DNA of 64,000 nt from Bacteroidota bacterium (GTDB taxonomy: Bacteria; Bacteroidota; Bacteroidia; Bacteroidales; Prolixibacteraceae). Where the stretch lies: the NCBI GenBank assembly GCA_023428545.1, contig JAEYXH010000015.1:1-64000 (forward strand). Direction: 5' to 3'. The notes beneath the pieces were generated by a model. The model made no database searches and was not told the origin of the DNA. It saw nothing but the letters and a program-made list of their open reading frames with translations. The position numbers and the translations under genes were made by a program. Shown here one piece after another: positions 25,209 through 33,099 of the stretch. The stretch's first letter is position 1, and each line of letters opens with the position of its first letter.

Positions 25209-27002
25209 TTAGAACCTGTCGCGGGGCTGATACTTTGTGTGTAATAACTTATGGGATACTTCTCCCAATGGCTGTTTAAGGAAATCCCTATAAAGTTTAG
25301 CCACTTCGGGATTCTCATGTGATTTTCGTATGGGCATGCCTGCGTCTTCTGCATAAATGGCTTCGGCTCGTTTTCTTCTTATTTCAGGACTTGTTGGAAT
25401 GGGTTGCCCTCCACCTCCAAGGCAACCTCCCGGACATGCCATGATTTCAATAAAATGATAAGCTGAAGTTCCGTCTTTTACCGCGTCCATGAGCGTTTTT
25501 GCATTTACGAGACCATGTGCAACTGCACACTTAAGTTCAACTCCATCAAGAAAGGCCCATTCAGGTTTTGGATTCTCAATTTTTATTGTTGCTTCTCTAA
25601 TACCCTCCATTCCCCTGACAGGAGTAATGTCGAGATTTTTAAATGGTACTTCACGGCCTGTGACAAGTTCGTAGGCAGTTCTTAAGGCAGCTTCCATAAC
25701 ACCGCCGGTGGCACCAAAAATTACACCTGCACCAGTTGACTCTCCCATTAACCTGTCAAATTTTGACTCTTCGAGAGATTTGAAATCTATGCCAGCCTGC
25801 TTTATCATTATGGCAAGCTCACGTGTAGTCAGGACATAATCCACGTCTCTGTATCCACTATCGAACATTTCAGGTCTGCTTGCTTCAAACTTTTTGGCAG
25901 TACAAGGCATTATTGAAACGGAAACAATGCTGTCGGGATCGAGGTTTCTGGCTTTTGCATAGTATGTTTTTACAAGGGCACCAAACATTTGCTGGGGTGA
26001 TTTACATGTCGACAGGTTTTCCAGGTATTCGGGATACATATGTTCTATATATTTTATCCATCCGGGAGAACAACTGGTCGCCATTGGTAATTTGACATCC
26101 GTATCTTTATCGACCAATACTTTTTTAAGTCGTGTCAATAATTCGGTGCCTTCCTCCATAATGGTAAGGTCGGCAGAGAAGTCGGTATCCAATATTGAAT
26201 CGAATCCCAAACGTTTTAAGGCAGAGACCATTTTCCCTGTAGTTCTGCTGCCGGGTTCAAACCCTAGTTCTTCGCCCAAACCAATTCTCACAGCCGGTGC
26301 AGTTTGAACTACCACATGTTTTCCTGGTTGTGCGATTGCTTCCCAAACTTCCTCAATGTAGTTTTTCTCTACCAAAGCGCCGGTAGGGCAGTGGTTAACA
26401 CATTGACCGCAGTTGGTGCAAACCACTGAATTCATTGATTTATCCATGAATGTGGAAATTTTCATCTCATCCCCTTTGTGAGCTACGGTTAGAGCATTCA
26501 CACCCTGAAGTTCGGCACAGGTACGCACGCAACGCTGGCAACGGATGCATTTGCTGTCATCTTTGATAATGGAGGGCGAGTACATATCGATGGTATAGGT
26601 TTTATAGGGTACCAGTTCGATAAACTCCTGAGTCATGATTTTGAATTCAGAAGCCAACTCCTGCAATTCACAACTGCCATTACGGTAGCATTTGGTGCAA
26701 TCGGAATTATGCTCTGAAAGAAGAAGTTCAATGATGTGTTTGCGGGAATTTCTGACCTTCAAACTATTGGTGAATATTTCCATTCCTTCTTCACACGGAG
26801 TGGCACAGGCTGCGGAAAGACGTTTTTGTCCTGCAACCTCCACGACGCAAACTCTGCAATTGCCTGCAACGCAAAGGTCTTTATGGTAACAGAGTGTAGG
26901 AATAATGAAACCATTGTCTTTGGCAGCATCCAGGATTGTTATTCCAGGTTCGACCTGAGCCGCATAACCATTAATATATATATTCATTTTTTTTGTCGAC
27001 AT
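25209..27002 (-). CDS. hydA: [FeFe] hydrogenase catalytic subunit, NAD-linked trimeric type (group A3-like)
   Basis: A 597-residue subunit. In order: a plant-type [2Fe-2S] domain (cysteines 38, 49, 52, 66), a His-ligated cluster (H98, C102, C105, C111), two [4Fe-4S] sites (C152-C162 and C195-C205), and the H-cluster domain from about 225. H-cluster motifs are L1 TSCSPGW (C311), L2 MPCTAK (C367) and L3 MACPGGCLGGGGQP (C523, C527). L1 has Ser312 where many enzymes have a second Cys. The enzyme interconverts H+ and H2 and receives electrons through the NuoF- and NuoE-like subunits encoded just upstream. It lacks the extra C-terminal [2Fe-2S] domain of the Thermotoga enzyme. The maturases HydEFG are not in this window. 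Confidence 0.95.
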   Translation of the reverse strand: MSTKKMNIYINGYAAQVEPGITILDAAKDNGFIIPTLCYHKDLCVAGNCRVCVVEVAGQKRLSAACATPCEEGMEIFTNSLKVRNSRKHIIELLLSEHNSDCTKCYRNGSCELQELASEFKIMTQEFIELVPYKTYTIDMYSPSIIKDDSKCIRCQRCVRTCAELQGVNALTVAHKGDEMKISTFMDKSMNSVVCTNCGQCVNHCPTGALVEKNYIEEVWEAIAQPGKHVVVQTAPAVRIGLGEELGFEPGSRTTGKMVSALKRLGFDSILDTDFSADLTIMEEGTELLTRLKKVLVDKDTDVKLPMATSCSPGWIKYIEHMYPEYLENLSTCKSPQQMFGALVKTYYAKARNLDPDSIVSVSIMPCTAKKFEASRPEMFDSGYRDVDYVLTTRELAIMIKQAGIDFKSLEESKFDRLMGESTGAGVIFGATGGVMEAALRTAYELVTGREVPFKNLDITPVRGMEGIREATIKIENPKPEWAFLDGVELKCAVAHGLVNAKTLMDAVKDGTSAYHFIEIMACPGGCLGGGGQPIPTSPEIRRKRAEAIYAEDAGMPIRKSHENPEVAKLYRDFLKQPLGEVSHKLLHTKYQPRDRF

Positions 27003-27021
27003 AATGGATAGATTTAGTTGA

Positions 27022-28206
27022 TTAATAAATCATTTCTTCCCTGAAGTTTTCAACGATTGAAGAGAATGAATTTGCGACTGACTGACCCAGTCCGCATTTC
27101 GCGGTGTATTGCATAGTTTCAGTTAGGCGCAGTAATTTGTCGAGATAGTTTGCGGTTTTCTCTCCCCTTTTAACCGCTTTTATGCCAATCAATAACTGCT
27201 GACATCCAACACGGCAAGGGGTACATTGACCACATGACTCTTCTCTGAAAAACTCAAGATAGTTGTCGAGTACGTTGTACATTGACCTTGAACTGTTGAA
27301 CAACATCATGGATCCTCCTGTAGGAAGTGAAATTCCAGTTAATTTTCCCTGGTATCCAATCGCTGTATCAGAGAATTTTTTCCTTGGAACCAGAAATCCT
27401 GAAGCGCCTCCAACTTGAACTGCCTTAGTATCACCATCTCCAAATTCATGTACAAAATCCTGAAGGGACATACCAAGCTCAAGTTCATAGATGCCTGGTT
27501 TAGGCGTGTCACCCGAAACGGAGAAGAGCTTGGTGCCTCTGGAGTATTGAACTCCAAGATCGTAGAATTTTTTAGCCCCATATTTAAAGATTGTATAGGT
27601 ATGGGCCAGGGTTTCAACGTTATTGATGACAGTTGGTTTTCCCATATAACCATAGGTTGTGGGGTAGGGAGGCTTATTTCTTGGTTCTCCTCTTTTTCCC
27701 TCCATTGATTCGAACAGCGCTGTTTCCTCACCACATATATAGGCTCCGCTGCCCATGAAAATTTTAATCGAGAAATCGAGTTTTATTTCCTTGCAGTAGT
27801 ATTCGAATTCATCAATCACCTTCTCCAATTCATCTCTCAGGAACCAATATTCGTTCCTTAAATAAATGAATCCTTCCTTTGCCCCGATAACATGTGCACA
27901 CGCCACCATTGCGGTCAGCACTTTGTATGGAACCCTTTGAAGAATCTCCCTGTCTTTGAAAGTTCCAGGTTCACCTTCATCGGCATTACATATTACATAT
28001 TTTTTATCTGATTTGGATTCAGATGCCACCTTCCATTTCAGACCGGTTGGAAACCCTGCACCACCTCTTCCTTTCAATTCTGAACTGATCAGTTCATTGA
28101 TAAGGTCCTGAGGCGATTGTTTCAGGATTTTTCCAAGAATTTCTTCCCAGTCGTTCTCATTTTTGAAGATGAAATCTGCCCTTTTAAGTTGATAGGTTGT
28201 TGCCAT
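27022..28206 (-). CDS. hydB: NADH-binding (NuoF-like) hydrogenase subunit, short form
   Basis: A 394-residue flavoprotein related to NuoF. It has the FMN/NADH-binding loop GRGGAGFPTGLKW near residues 46-58, NADEGEPGTFKDR, the ICGEETALFESMEGKRGEPR stretch, and a C-terminal [4Fe-4S] site at C324, C327, C330 and C370 (SCGQCTPC and KCGLG). It oxidises or reduces NAD(H) and passes electrons to the hydrogenase subunit. Bifurcating HydB subunits such as that of Thermotoga are about 600 residues, with an N-terminal [2Fe-2S] and a C-terminal two-cluster ferredoxin domain. Both are missing here. It lies 17 bp after the NuoE-like gene and 19 bp before hydA, in one operon. Confidence 0.93.
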   Translation of the reverse strand: MATTYQLKRADFIFKNENDWEEILGKILKQSPQDLINELISSELKGRGGAGFPTGLKWKVASESKSDKKYVICNADEGEPGTFKDREILQRVPYKVLTAMVACAHVIGAKEGFIYLRNEYWFLRDELEKVIDEFEYYCKEIKLDFSIKIFMGSGAYICGEETALFESMEGKRGEPRNKPPYPTTYGYMGKPTVINNVETLAHTYTIFKYGAKKFYDLGVQYSRGTKLFSVSGDTPKPGIYELELGMSLQDFVHEFGDGDTKAVQVGGASGFLVPRKKFSDTAIGYQGKLTGISLPTGGSMMLFNSSRSMYNVLDNYLEFFREESCGQCTPCRVGCQQLLIGIKAVKRGEKTANYLDKLLRLTETMQYTAKCGLGQSVANSFSSIVENFREEMIY

Positions 28207-28223
28207 TATTGTCAGGGTTTAGG

Positions 28224-28688
28224 TTATTTACTCATGTATTCGGTTAATATTTCCCTGACTTTTTCCGGCGTCAGGTCGGTATAGATATCATGGTTGATTA
28301 GCATTGCCGGTGCTTTATGGCATAGTCCGAGACAGTTGGTTTCAAGAAGCGAAAAACGACCGTCTGCAGAGGTTTCACCAACCTTTATTTTAAGCATGTC
28401 CTGAATGGCAAACAGTACCTGGTTTTTTCCCTTCATGGCACAAGTGATGGTTTTGCACATTCTAATGATAAACTTTCCCATTTTTTTCACTTCGAGGAAG
28501 GAATAAAAGGTTGCCGTTCCATAGACTTCAGCTGCCGGAAGATCCATTTCCCTGGCAATTTCAACCATGGAATACTCTGACAGAAAATTCTCCTGTTCGA
28601 CGACGCCCTGCATGACTGGCAAAAGACTTTCTCTTCTTCTGCCATGCTTGTCGGCCAAATCTTTGATCAGTGTTTGTATTGGACTCAT
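28224..28688 (-). CDS. hydC: NuoE-like [2Fe-2S] hydrogenase subunit
   Basis: A 154-residue thioredoxin-fold protein of the NuoE family. The N-terminal helical part (PVMQGVVEQENFL) is followed by the [2Fe-2S] ligands in CKTITC and CLGLC, with the second pair near residues 121-125. It forms the third subunit of the NAD-linked hydrogenase and carries electrons near the flavin subunit. It is the first gene of the operon, followed by hydB and hydA at short spacing. The same fold occurs in complex I and formate dehydrogenases, but the neighbours make the hydrogenase role clear. Confidence 0.93.
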   Translation of the reverse strand: MSPIQTLIKDLADKHGRRRESLLPVMQGVVEQENFLSEYSMVEIAREMDLPAAEVYGTATFYSFLEVKKMGKFIIRMCKTITCAMKGKNQVLFAIQDMLKIKVGETSADGRFSLLETNCLGLCHKAPAMLINHDIYTDLTPEKVREILTEYMSK

Positions 28689-29052
28689 AAAGGTCTGTTT
28701 TAAAGTTATTAGGTTACTGGTTTATTTGGATGAATTTGATTTTTGTTAAATCATTAATATATATCAATTATTAAATTGATTTTACTCTTTAAAATTACGT
28801 GAATGAGTTGGTAATTGCCATGAATTTTGATCATTATTAATCTGTTTTACAGCATATTTATGAATGATTTATAATTAATTTCTAAAGTTGTTCGTGTAAT
28901 GGATGATAATTGTCACTATTGACGTTTCCCGAAGGATAACGAAGTGAAAGTTATTTAATTAACAATTATTTAAGAATAAACCTATTTAAAAACGCAACCA
29001 TTTAGTGCCTTTTTATGTCTAATTAAATAGCCATGATTTTTTATCCTTTGCC
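28689..29052. other. 364-bp divergent control region between hydCBA and the carboxypeptidase-regulatory-like gene
   Basis: Very AT-rich, without a credible small gene or terminator. It must contain the hydrogenase promoter (leftward). I find no exact TAnnTTTG for the hyd operon and no obvious operator; a Rex-type site (TTGTGA-N6-TCACAA-like) is not visible. On the right, TATCCTTTG directly precedes the ATG at 29053 but has one base too many. Confidence 0.4.
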
Positions 29053-29451
29053 ATGAAAACATATTTCTATTTACTGTTAGTCCTTATTTTAGTGTACTCC
29101 CCTTTGATGACAAATGCTCAGCGCTTTAGTGTATCGGGGAAAGTCACCGATGAGTTGACTCATATGCCTGTTGCACAGGTGAATGTGGTTGATGTCCGAT
29201 CTTCAATCGGAACCATAACCAATGAAGATGGTAGCTTTTTCCTAATGTTGAACAAAGGCCCGGTTGAAATGCAGTTTGGCGGTATCTCACATCAACCCGT
29301 GAAAGTATCTTTTGAGTTAAGACAGGATACCATTATCGAGACCAGGTTAACTTTATCAGTTGAGGAAAGAGCGCGAAGACTTAAAAAAGAGGGTCTCAAA
29401 ACTGCTCCAGTAAGTGTTGTTTCACCGCCTCCATCTATTGAAAAACAATAA
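29053..29451 (+). CDS. small secreted protein with a carboxypeptidase-regulatory-like (CarboxypepD_reg) domain
   Basis: A 132-residue protein with a signal peptide (about 1-22, ending TNAQ). One beta-sandwich domain covers about 23-105, beginning RFSVSGKVTDELTHMPVAQVNV and containing SIGTITNEDGSFFLML. This is the domain normally fused to the N-terminus of Bacteroidota TonB receptors, here alone. The C-terminal 30 residues are basic, then proline-rich. It lies 247 bp upstream of a receptor that carries its own copy of the domain, so it may be an accessory to that receptor or a remnant of one. No enzymatic residues are expected. Confidence 0.8.
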   Translation: MKTYFYLLLVLILVYSPLMTNAQRFSVSGKVTDELTHMPVAQVNVVDVRSSIGTITNEDGSFFLMLNKGPVEMQFGGISHQPVKVSFELRQDTIIETRLTLSVEERARRLKKEGLKTAPVSVVSPPPSIEKQ

Positions 29452-29589
29452 TTTTCAATCTTTCCAGTATACTTCTTAGCTTATTATATAGAGTTTGAAC
29501 GGTCTATAAATCTGCGACGATTTGAAACTGGGTCGATCGATGGTAAATGTGTCCATTTCGAGACTTGGCTAGTCTTTCCATTGCTAAAA

Positions 29590-29662
29590 AGAGTTAACTT
29601 GCAGCACTTTTCACTGCATTAGAATCGCTGACCTTTAGGGATCAGAGGTAAGTGTTAACTCT
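29590..29662 (+). ncRNA. candidate structured RNA element (three-way junction) upstream of the TonB receptor
   Basis: AGAGTTAAC (29590-29598) pairs perfectly with GTTAACTCT (29654-29662). Between them lie TGCAG/CTGCA (29600-29604 with 29614-29618, 9-nt loop) and CTGA-CC/GG-A-TCAG (29628-29633 with 29639-29645). The element ends 36 nt before the receptor ATG, in its likely 5' leader. It is not a riboswitch class I recognise. The outer stem contains the palindrome GTTAAC, so protein binding is an alternative. Confidence 0.35.
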
Positions 29663-29698
29663 GATTCAAGGTGTTGCCATTCCAGAAAAGGTGTATAT

Positions 29699-32065
29699 AT
29701 GTTGAGCATCCGGATGGGAAGAGTTTTGGTTTTTATTATTTGTATGTTAATGGGTGGCTTTGCAATTGCGCAAAGTTATACCATCAGTGGATATGTGACT
29801 GAGACTGGTTCCGGTGAACGGCTTGTTCAGGCAAATGTCTTTGAAAAAGGTAGCCTGAAAGGTACAACAACCAACGCATTTGGATATTATAGCTTTCGTC
29901 TTCCAACTGGCCAATATAACCTGAGCTATTCCTATGTAGGTTATAATTCACTTTTACTTCCTGTTATGCTTAAAGGTGACACGGTGATCAATATTGAGCT
30001 TATTGGAATGCAAGAACTTGATGAGATACGTGTAACTGCCACTGATCCGGAAGCAGAAAGGTACCGTTTACTGATCAGCCAACTAAATGTTCCGGTGGAG
30101 AAAATCAAATCATTGCCAGCATTCCTGGGAGAGGCAGATGTTTACAAGACATTAAAACTTTTACCCGGAGTCCAGAGTGGAAATGAGGGCCAGAGTGGCC
30201 TTTATATTCGTGGGGGAGGGCCAGACCAAAACCTTATTCTTCTGGATGGTATTCCTGTTTATAATGCCGAGCATCTCTTTGGAATTTTTTCGGTCTTCAA
30301 TCCCGACATGATAAAGAATATCGAGTTGTACAAAGGTGGATTTCCTGCACGTTATGGTGGACGGCTCTCCTCTGTTGTGGATATTACCTCAAAAGATGGT
30401 AACCTGCACGAGTGGAAAGGAAGCTTTACTGTTGGTATGATTGCATCCAAAATTAATTTGGAAGGTCCAATAATTAAGGGAAAAACTTCGGTGAATTTTT
30501 CAGCAAGAAGGTCTTATATTGATCTCTTTTCAAAACCTGTGGCAAAAAAATTATTTGATGAAAATAATTTTGCAGAGTACTATTTCTATGATGTTAACCT
30601 AAAAGTTAGTCATATCTTTTCAGATCGTAGTCGACTATTCTTTAGCAGTTATTACGGATATGACGATGTAAGCACAAGCATTTATGACAGTTACCTGCAA
30701 TCTTCAAACCGATGGAGAGAAAGAAATGTTTTTGGTCTTGAATGGGACAACCTGGTTACGTCACTTCGTTGGAATTATGTGATATCCCAAAGGCTGTTTG
30801 CCAACTTTACACTTTTTTCGACGAGTTATAACTTTGCCGCCAATCATCGGTATACAAAAGAATCTGAAGAAGCAGGGTATTTTGATGACTTTGAAATCTT
30901 TTACGGGTCACGTATCGCGGATAAGGGGATTAGGTTTGATCTGGAGCATTTTATTGTGCCCGGATTTACTATGCGTTATGGCTATCATTTCACGGACCAG
31001 GGGTTCCAATATGCTTTTTCGGACCAAAAACAGACATACAACAGGTCTAATCTCAGAAGTTTTATCGGTGGGCAATTTGATATGGGAAAGCCTTGGTTGC
31101 ATGAGTTTTATGGTGAAGGTGACCTGAAACTGGCAGACCGATTACATATAAATGCCGGATTGCATGCTTCATTCTATATGACTGATGAAAAGAATTTCAG
31201 CAGCTTGCAACCCAGAACCTCGGTAATCTACCAAATTTCTGACAGGATTTCAGTTAATGGGGCGTATACTAAAATGACTCAGTATATTAATCTTTTAAGC
31301 AGCTCAACATTTTCGATGCCAAGTGATTTATGGCTTCCGTCAACTGCAAAAATCCCACCTCCACAGTCGAATCAATTCTCTATAGGTGGTAGGATGGATT
31401 TGGGTAATGGCATTTCGATGAATGTCGATGCTTTTCGGAAGGACATGAAGGGATTGATTGAATATAAAGAGGGTGTCAATTTTTTTGAGAATAAGAAGGA
31501 CTGGGAAGATAAGGTCGAAACCGGCTTGGGATATTCCGAAGGGTTTGAATGGCTGTTAAGAAGGGACAAAGGGAAGACCACCGGCTGGATTGGGTATACC
31601 CTTTCATGGACAAGGCGAAAATTTGATAACCTTAATGATGGAAGGTATTTTTATGCCAAGTATGATCGACGCCATGATATCAGCGTAACGCTGACTCACC
31701 AACTAAAACCCAATATTGATGCAGGACTTACCTGGGTCTTTGGCAGCGGAAGCGCCGCAACCTTACCTACACAACAAATCAGGCTTGAAGGCTTGCCAAC
31801 GGGGATTGGGCAAACTCATGTCCTCGGCTATTACAGCGAACGCAATAACTACAGGTTGCCCAATTACCATCGACTTGATGTTGGGGTAAATTTTACTAAA
31901 CAGAGGGAGAAAAGTACCCGAATTTGGAGAGTCGGCTTCATCAATGCATATAATCAGCATAATCCGTTTTATCTCTATGTAGGTTGGGAAGTGAATCGAC
32001 CCGTTATTAAGCAGGTCAGCATTTTCCCTGTTCTGCCATCGGTTTCCTATACTGTAAACTTTTAA
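29699..32065 (+). CDS. TonB-dependent receptor with N-terminal carboxypeptidase-regulatory domain
   Basis: A 788-residue outer-membrane receptor. Signal peptide to about residue 25 (FAIAQS), then a CarboxypepD_reg domain at about 27-105, a plug at about 125-235 with LKLLPGVQS, the LYIRGGGPDQNLILLDG signature and NIELYKGGFPARYGGRLSSVVD, and a beta-barrel to the C-terminal phenylalanine (VSYTVNF). It imports an unknown nutrient using TonB energy. The next gene, a DUF4249 lipoprotein, starts 2 bp after its stop. This receptor-DUF4249 pair is recurrent in Bacteroidota and resembles SusC/SusD pairing in layout, though DUF4249 is not SusD. The start could also be the Met at residue 6. Confidence 0.92.
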   Translation: MLSIRMGRVLVFIICMLMGGFAIAQSYTISGYVTETGSGERLVQANVFEKGSLKGTTTNAFGYYSFRLPTGQYNLSYSYVGYNSLLLPVMLKGDTVINIELIGMQELDEIRVTATDPEAERYRLLISQLNVPVEKIKSLPAFLGEADVYKTLKLLPGVQSGNEGQSGLYIRGGGPDQNLILLDGIPVYNAEHLFGIFSVFNPDMIKNIELYKGGFPARYGGRLSSVVDITSKDGNLHEWKGSFTVGMIASKINLEGPIIKGKTSVNFSARRSYIDLFSKPVAKKLFDENNFAEYYFYDVNLKVSHIFSDRSRLFFSSYYGYDDVSTSIYDSYLQSSNRWRERNVFGLEWDNLVTSLRWNYVISQRLFANFTLFSTSYNFAANHRYTKESEEAGYFDDFEIFYGSRIADKGIRFDLEHFIVPGFTMRYGYHFTDQGFQYAFSDQKQTYNRSNLRSFIGGQFDMGKPWLHEFYGEGDLKLADRLHINAGLHASFYMTDEKNFSSLQPRTSVIYQISDRISVNGAYTKMTQYINLLSSSTFSMPSDLWLPSTAKIPPPQSNQFSIGGRMDLGNGISMNVDAFRKDMKGLIEYKEGVNFFENKKDWEDKVETGLGYSEGFEWLLRRDKGKTTGWIGYTLSWTRRKFDNLNDGRYFYAKYDRRHDISVTLTHQLKPNIDAGLTWVFGSGSAATLPTQQIRLEGLPTGIGQTHVLGYYSERNNYRLPNYHRLDVGVNFTKQREKSTRIWRVGFINAYNQHNPFYLYVGWEVNRPVIKQVSIFPVLPSVSYTVNF

Positions 32066-32067
32066 AG

Positions 32068-33099
32068 ATGAAAGAAATCAGGTATTTAGGAGTTATTGTT
32101 GCTTTCATGTTTCTCTTATACGGATGTAAGGAGATACTTGACTATGATGAGGATTCGGTAACTGAGACACTTGTTGTTTCTGGTATTCTAACTCCGGAAA
32201 AGGCAGTGGATATTCGGCTTTCCAAATCAATCAACCGTTTCGATACACTTGGATTCAGACAAGTGACGGATAAAGGAATTTCATTTTATAGTAATGATAC
32301 CTATTTGGGTGAACTGACACATCTTGGAAAAGGCAGGTATTATAGTGACCAGTTTGAGATTTTGGAAGGCAAGAATTATTCAATAAGAATCATGGATGGT
32401 CCACTGGAAACCGCTTCGGCAGAAACTTTGGTGCCCCATCCCGTAAAGATTACTGGATTAGATACAACTCTGCGTTTTGTTCAAGGCGAAAGAAGGGTCA
32501 TTGTTAAAGTACATTTTATTGAACCAGGAAGCTCTGAAAATTATTATAGGCTCGAATTGGTAGACGAAATCTTTGTTCCATACCTTGCTGCCAATAAGGA
32601 AGTTCGGATTAGGATTATAAAAATTCCTGCTAGAGTATATTCTGATGATAACTGGCTGATCAGAGGAATGGGCTTTTATTCAGCTGCCGATAAATTTCAT
32701 GACTGGGCAGGAAATCAGTTTAATATATTTAGCGACAGGTATATACAGGGAGAGACGATGAGCCTGGAACTGGAAATGGATTATTTTAGAACCGATAGTG
32801 TATTAGGAGTCAATCGTAAAATTTATCTGCAATCCATTTCAAAGGACTATTTCTATTATCTGCGAAGTGTTATGCAGCAAAGCCAAACGGCATCCAATCC
32901 ATTTAATGAGCCTGTTCAAATTTACAGCAATATTAAGAATGGGGCTGGAATATTGGGTGGATATAGTTTATCTGTCGACTCGATTGTCTTCATAAACTAT
33001 TCCCTGATTGATTCCCTGTTTCCCGGAATTGAACTGCCAGGTTCATTGAATCCCGGTGATTATTTTCCCTCTGCTTTTATCGGGGACAGGAATCTGTAG
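32068..33099 (+). CDS. DUF4249 family outer-membrane lipoprotein
   Basis: A 343-residue lipoprotein with lipobox LLYGC (Cys20) followed by KEILDYDED. The beta-rich N-terminal half (TETLVVSGILTPEKAVDIRLSKS) is the conserved part of DUF4249. The family is encoded directly after TonB receptors of the type found here, and the 2-bp spacing makes cotranslation likely. It is probably a surface partner of the receptor, with substrate unknown. Its last 57 bp overlap the convergent phosphatase-like gene on the other strand, which is a long overlap for two conserved genes. Confidence 0.9.
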   Translation: MKEIRYLGVIVAFMFLLYGCKEILDYDEDSVTETLVVSGILTPEKAVDIRLSKSINRFDTLGFRQVTDKGISFYSNDTYLGELTHLGKGRYYSDQFEILEGKNYSIRIMDGPLETASAETLVPHPVKITGLDTTLRFVQGERRVIVKVHFIEPGSSENYYRLELVDEIFVPYLAANKEVRIRIIKIPARVYSDDNWLIRGMGFYSAADKFHDWAGNQFNIFSDRYIQGETMSLELEMDYFRTDSVLGVNRKIYLQSISKDYFYYLRSVMQQSQTASNPFNEPVQIYSNIKNGAGILGGYSLSVDSIVFINYSLIDSLFPGIELPGSLNPGDYFPSAFIGDRNL

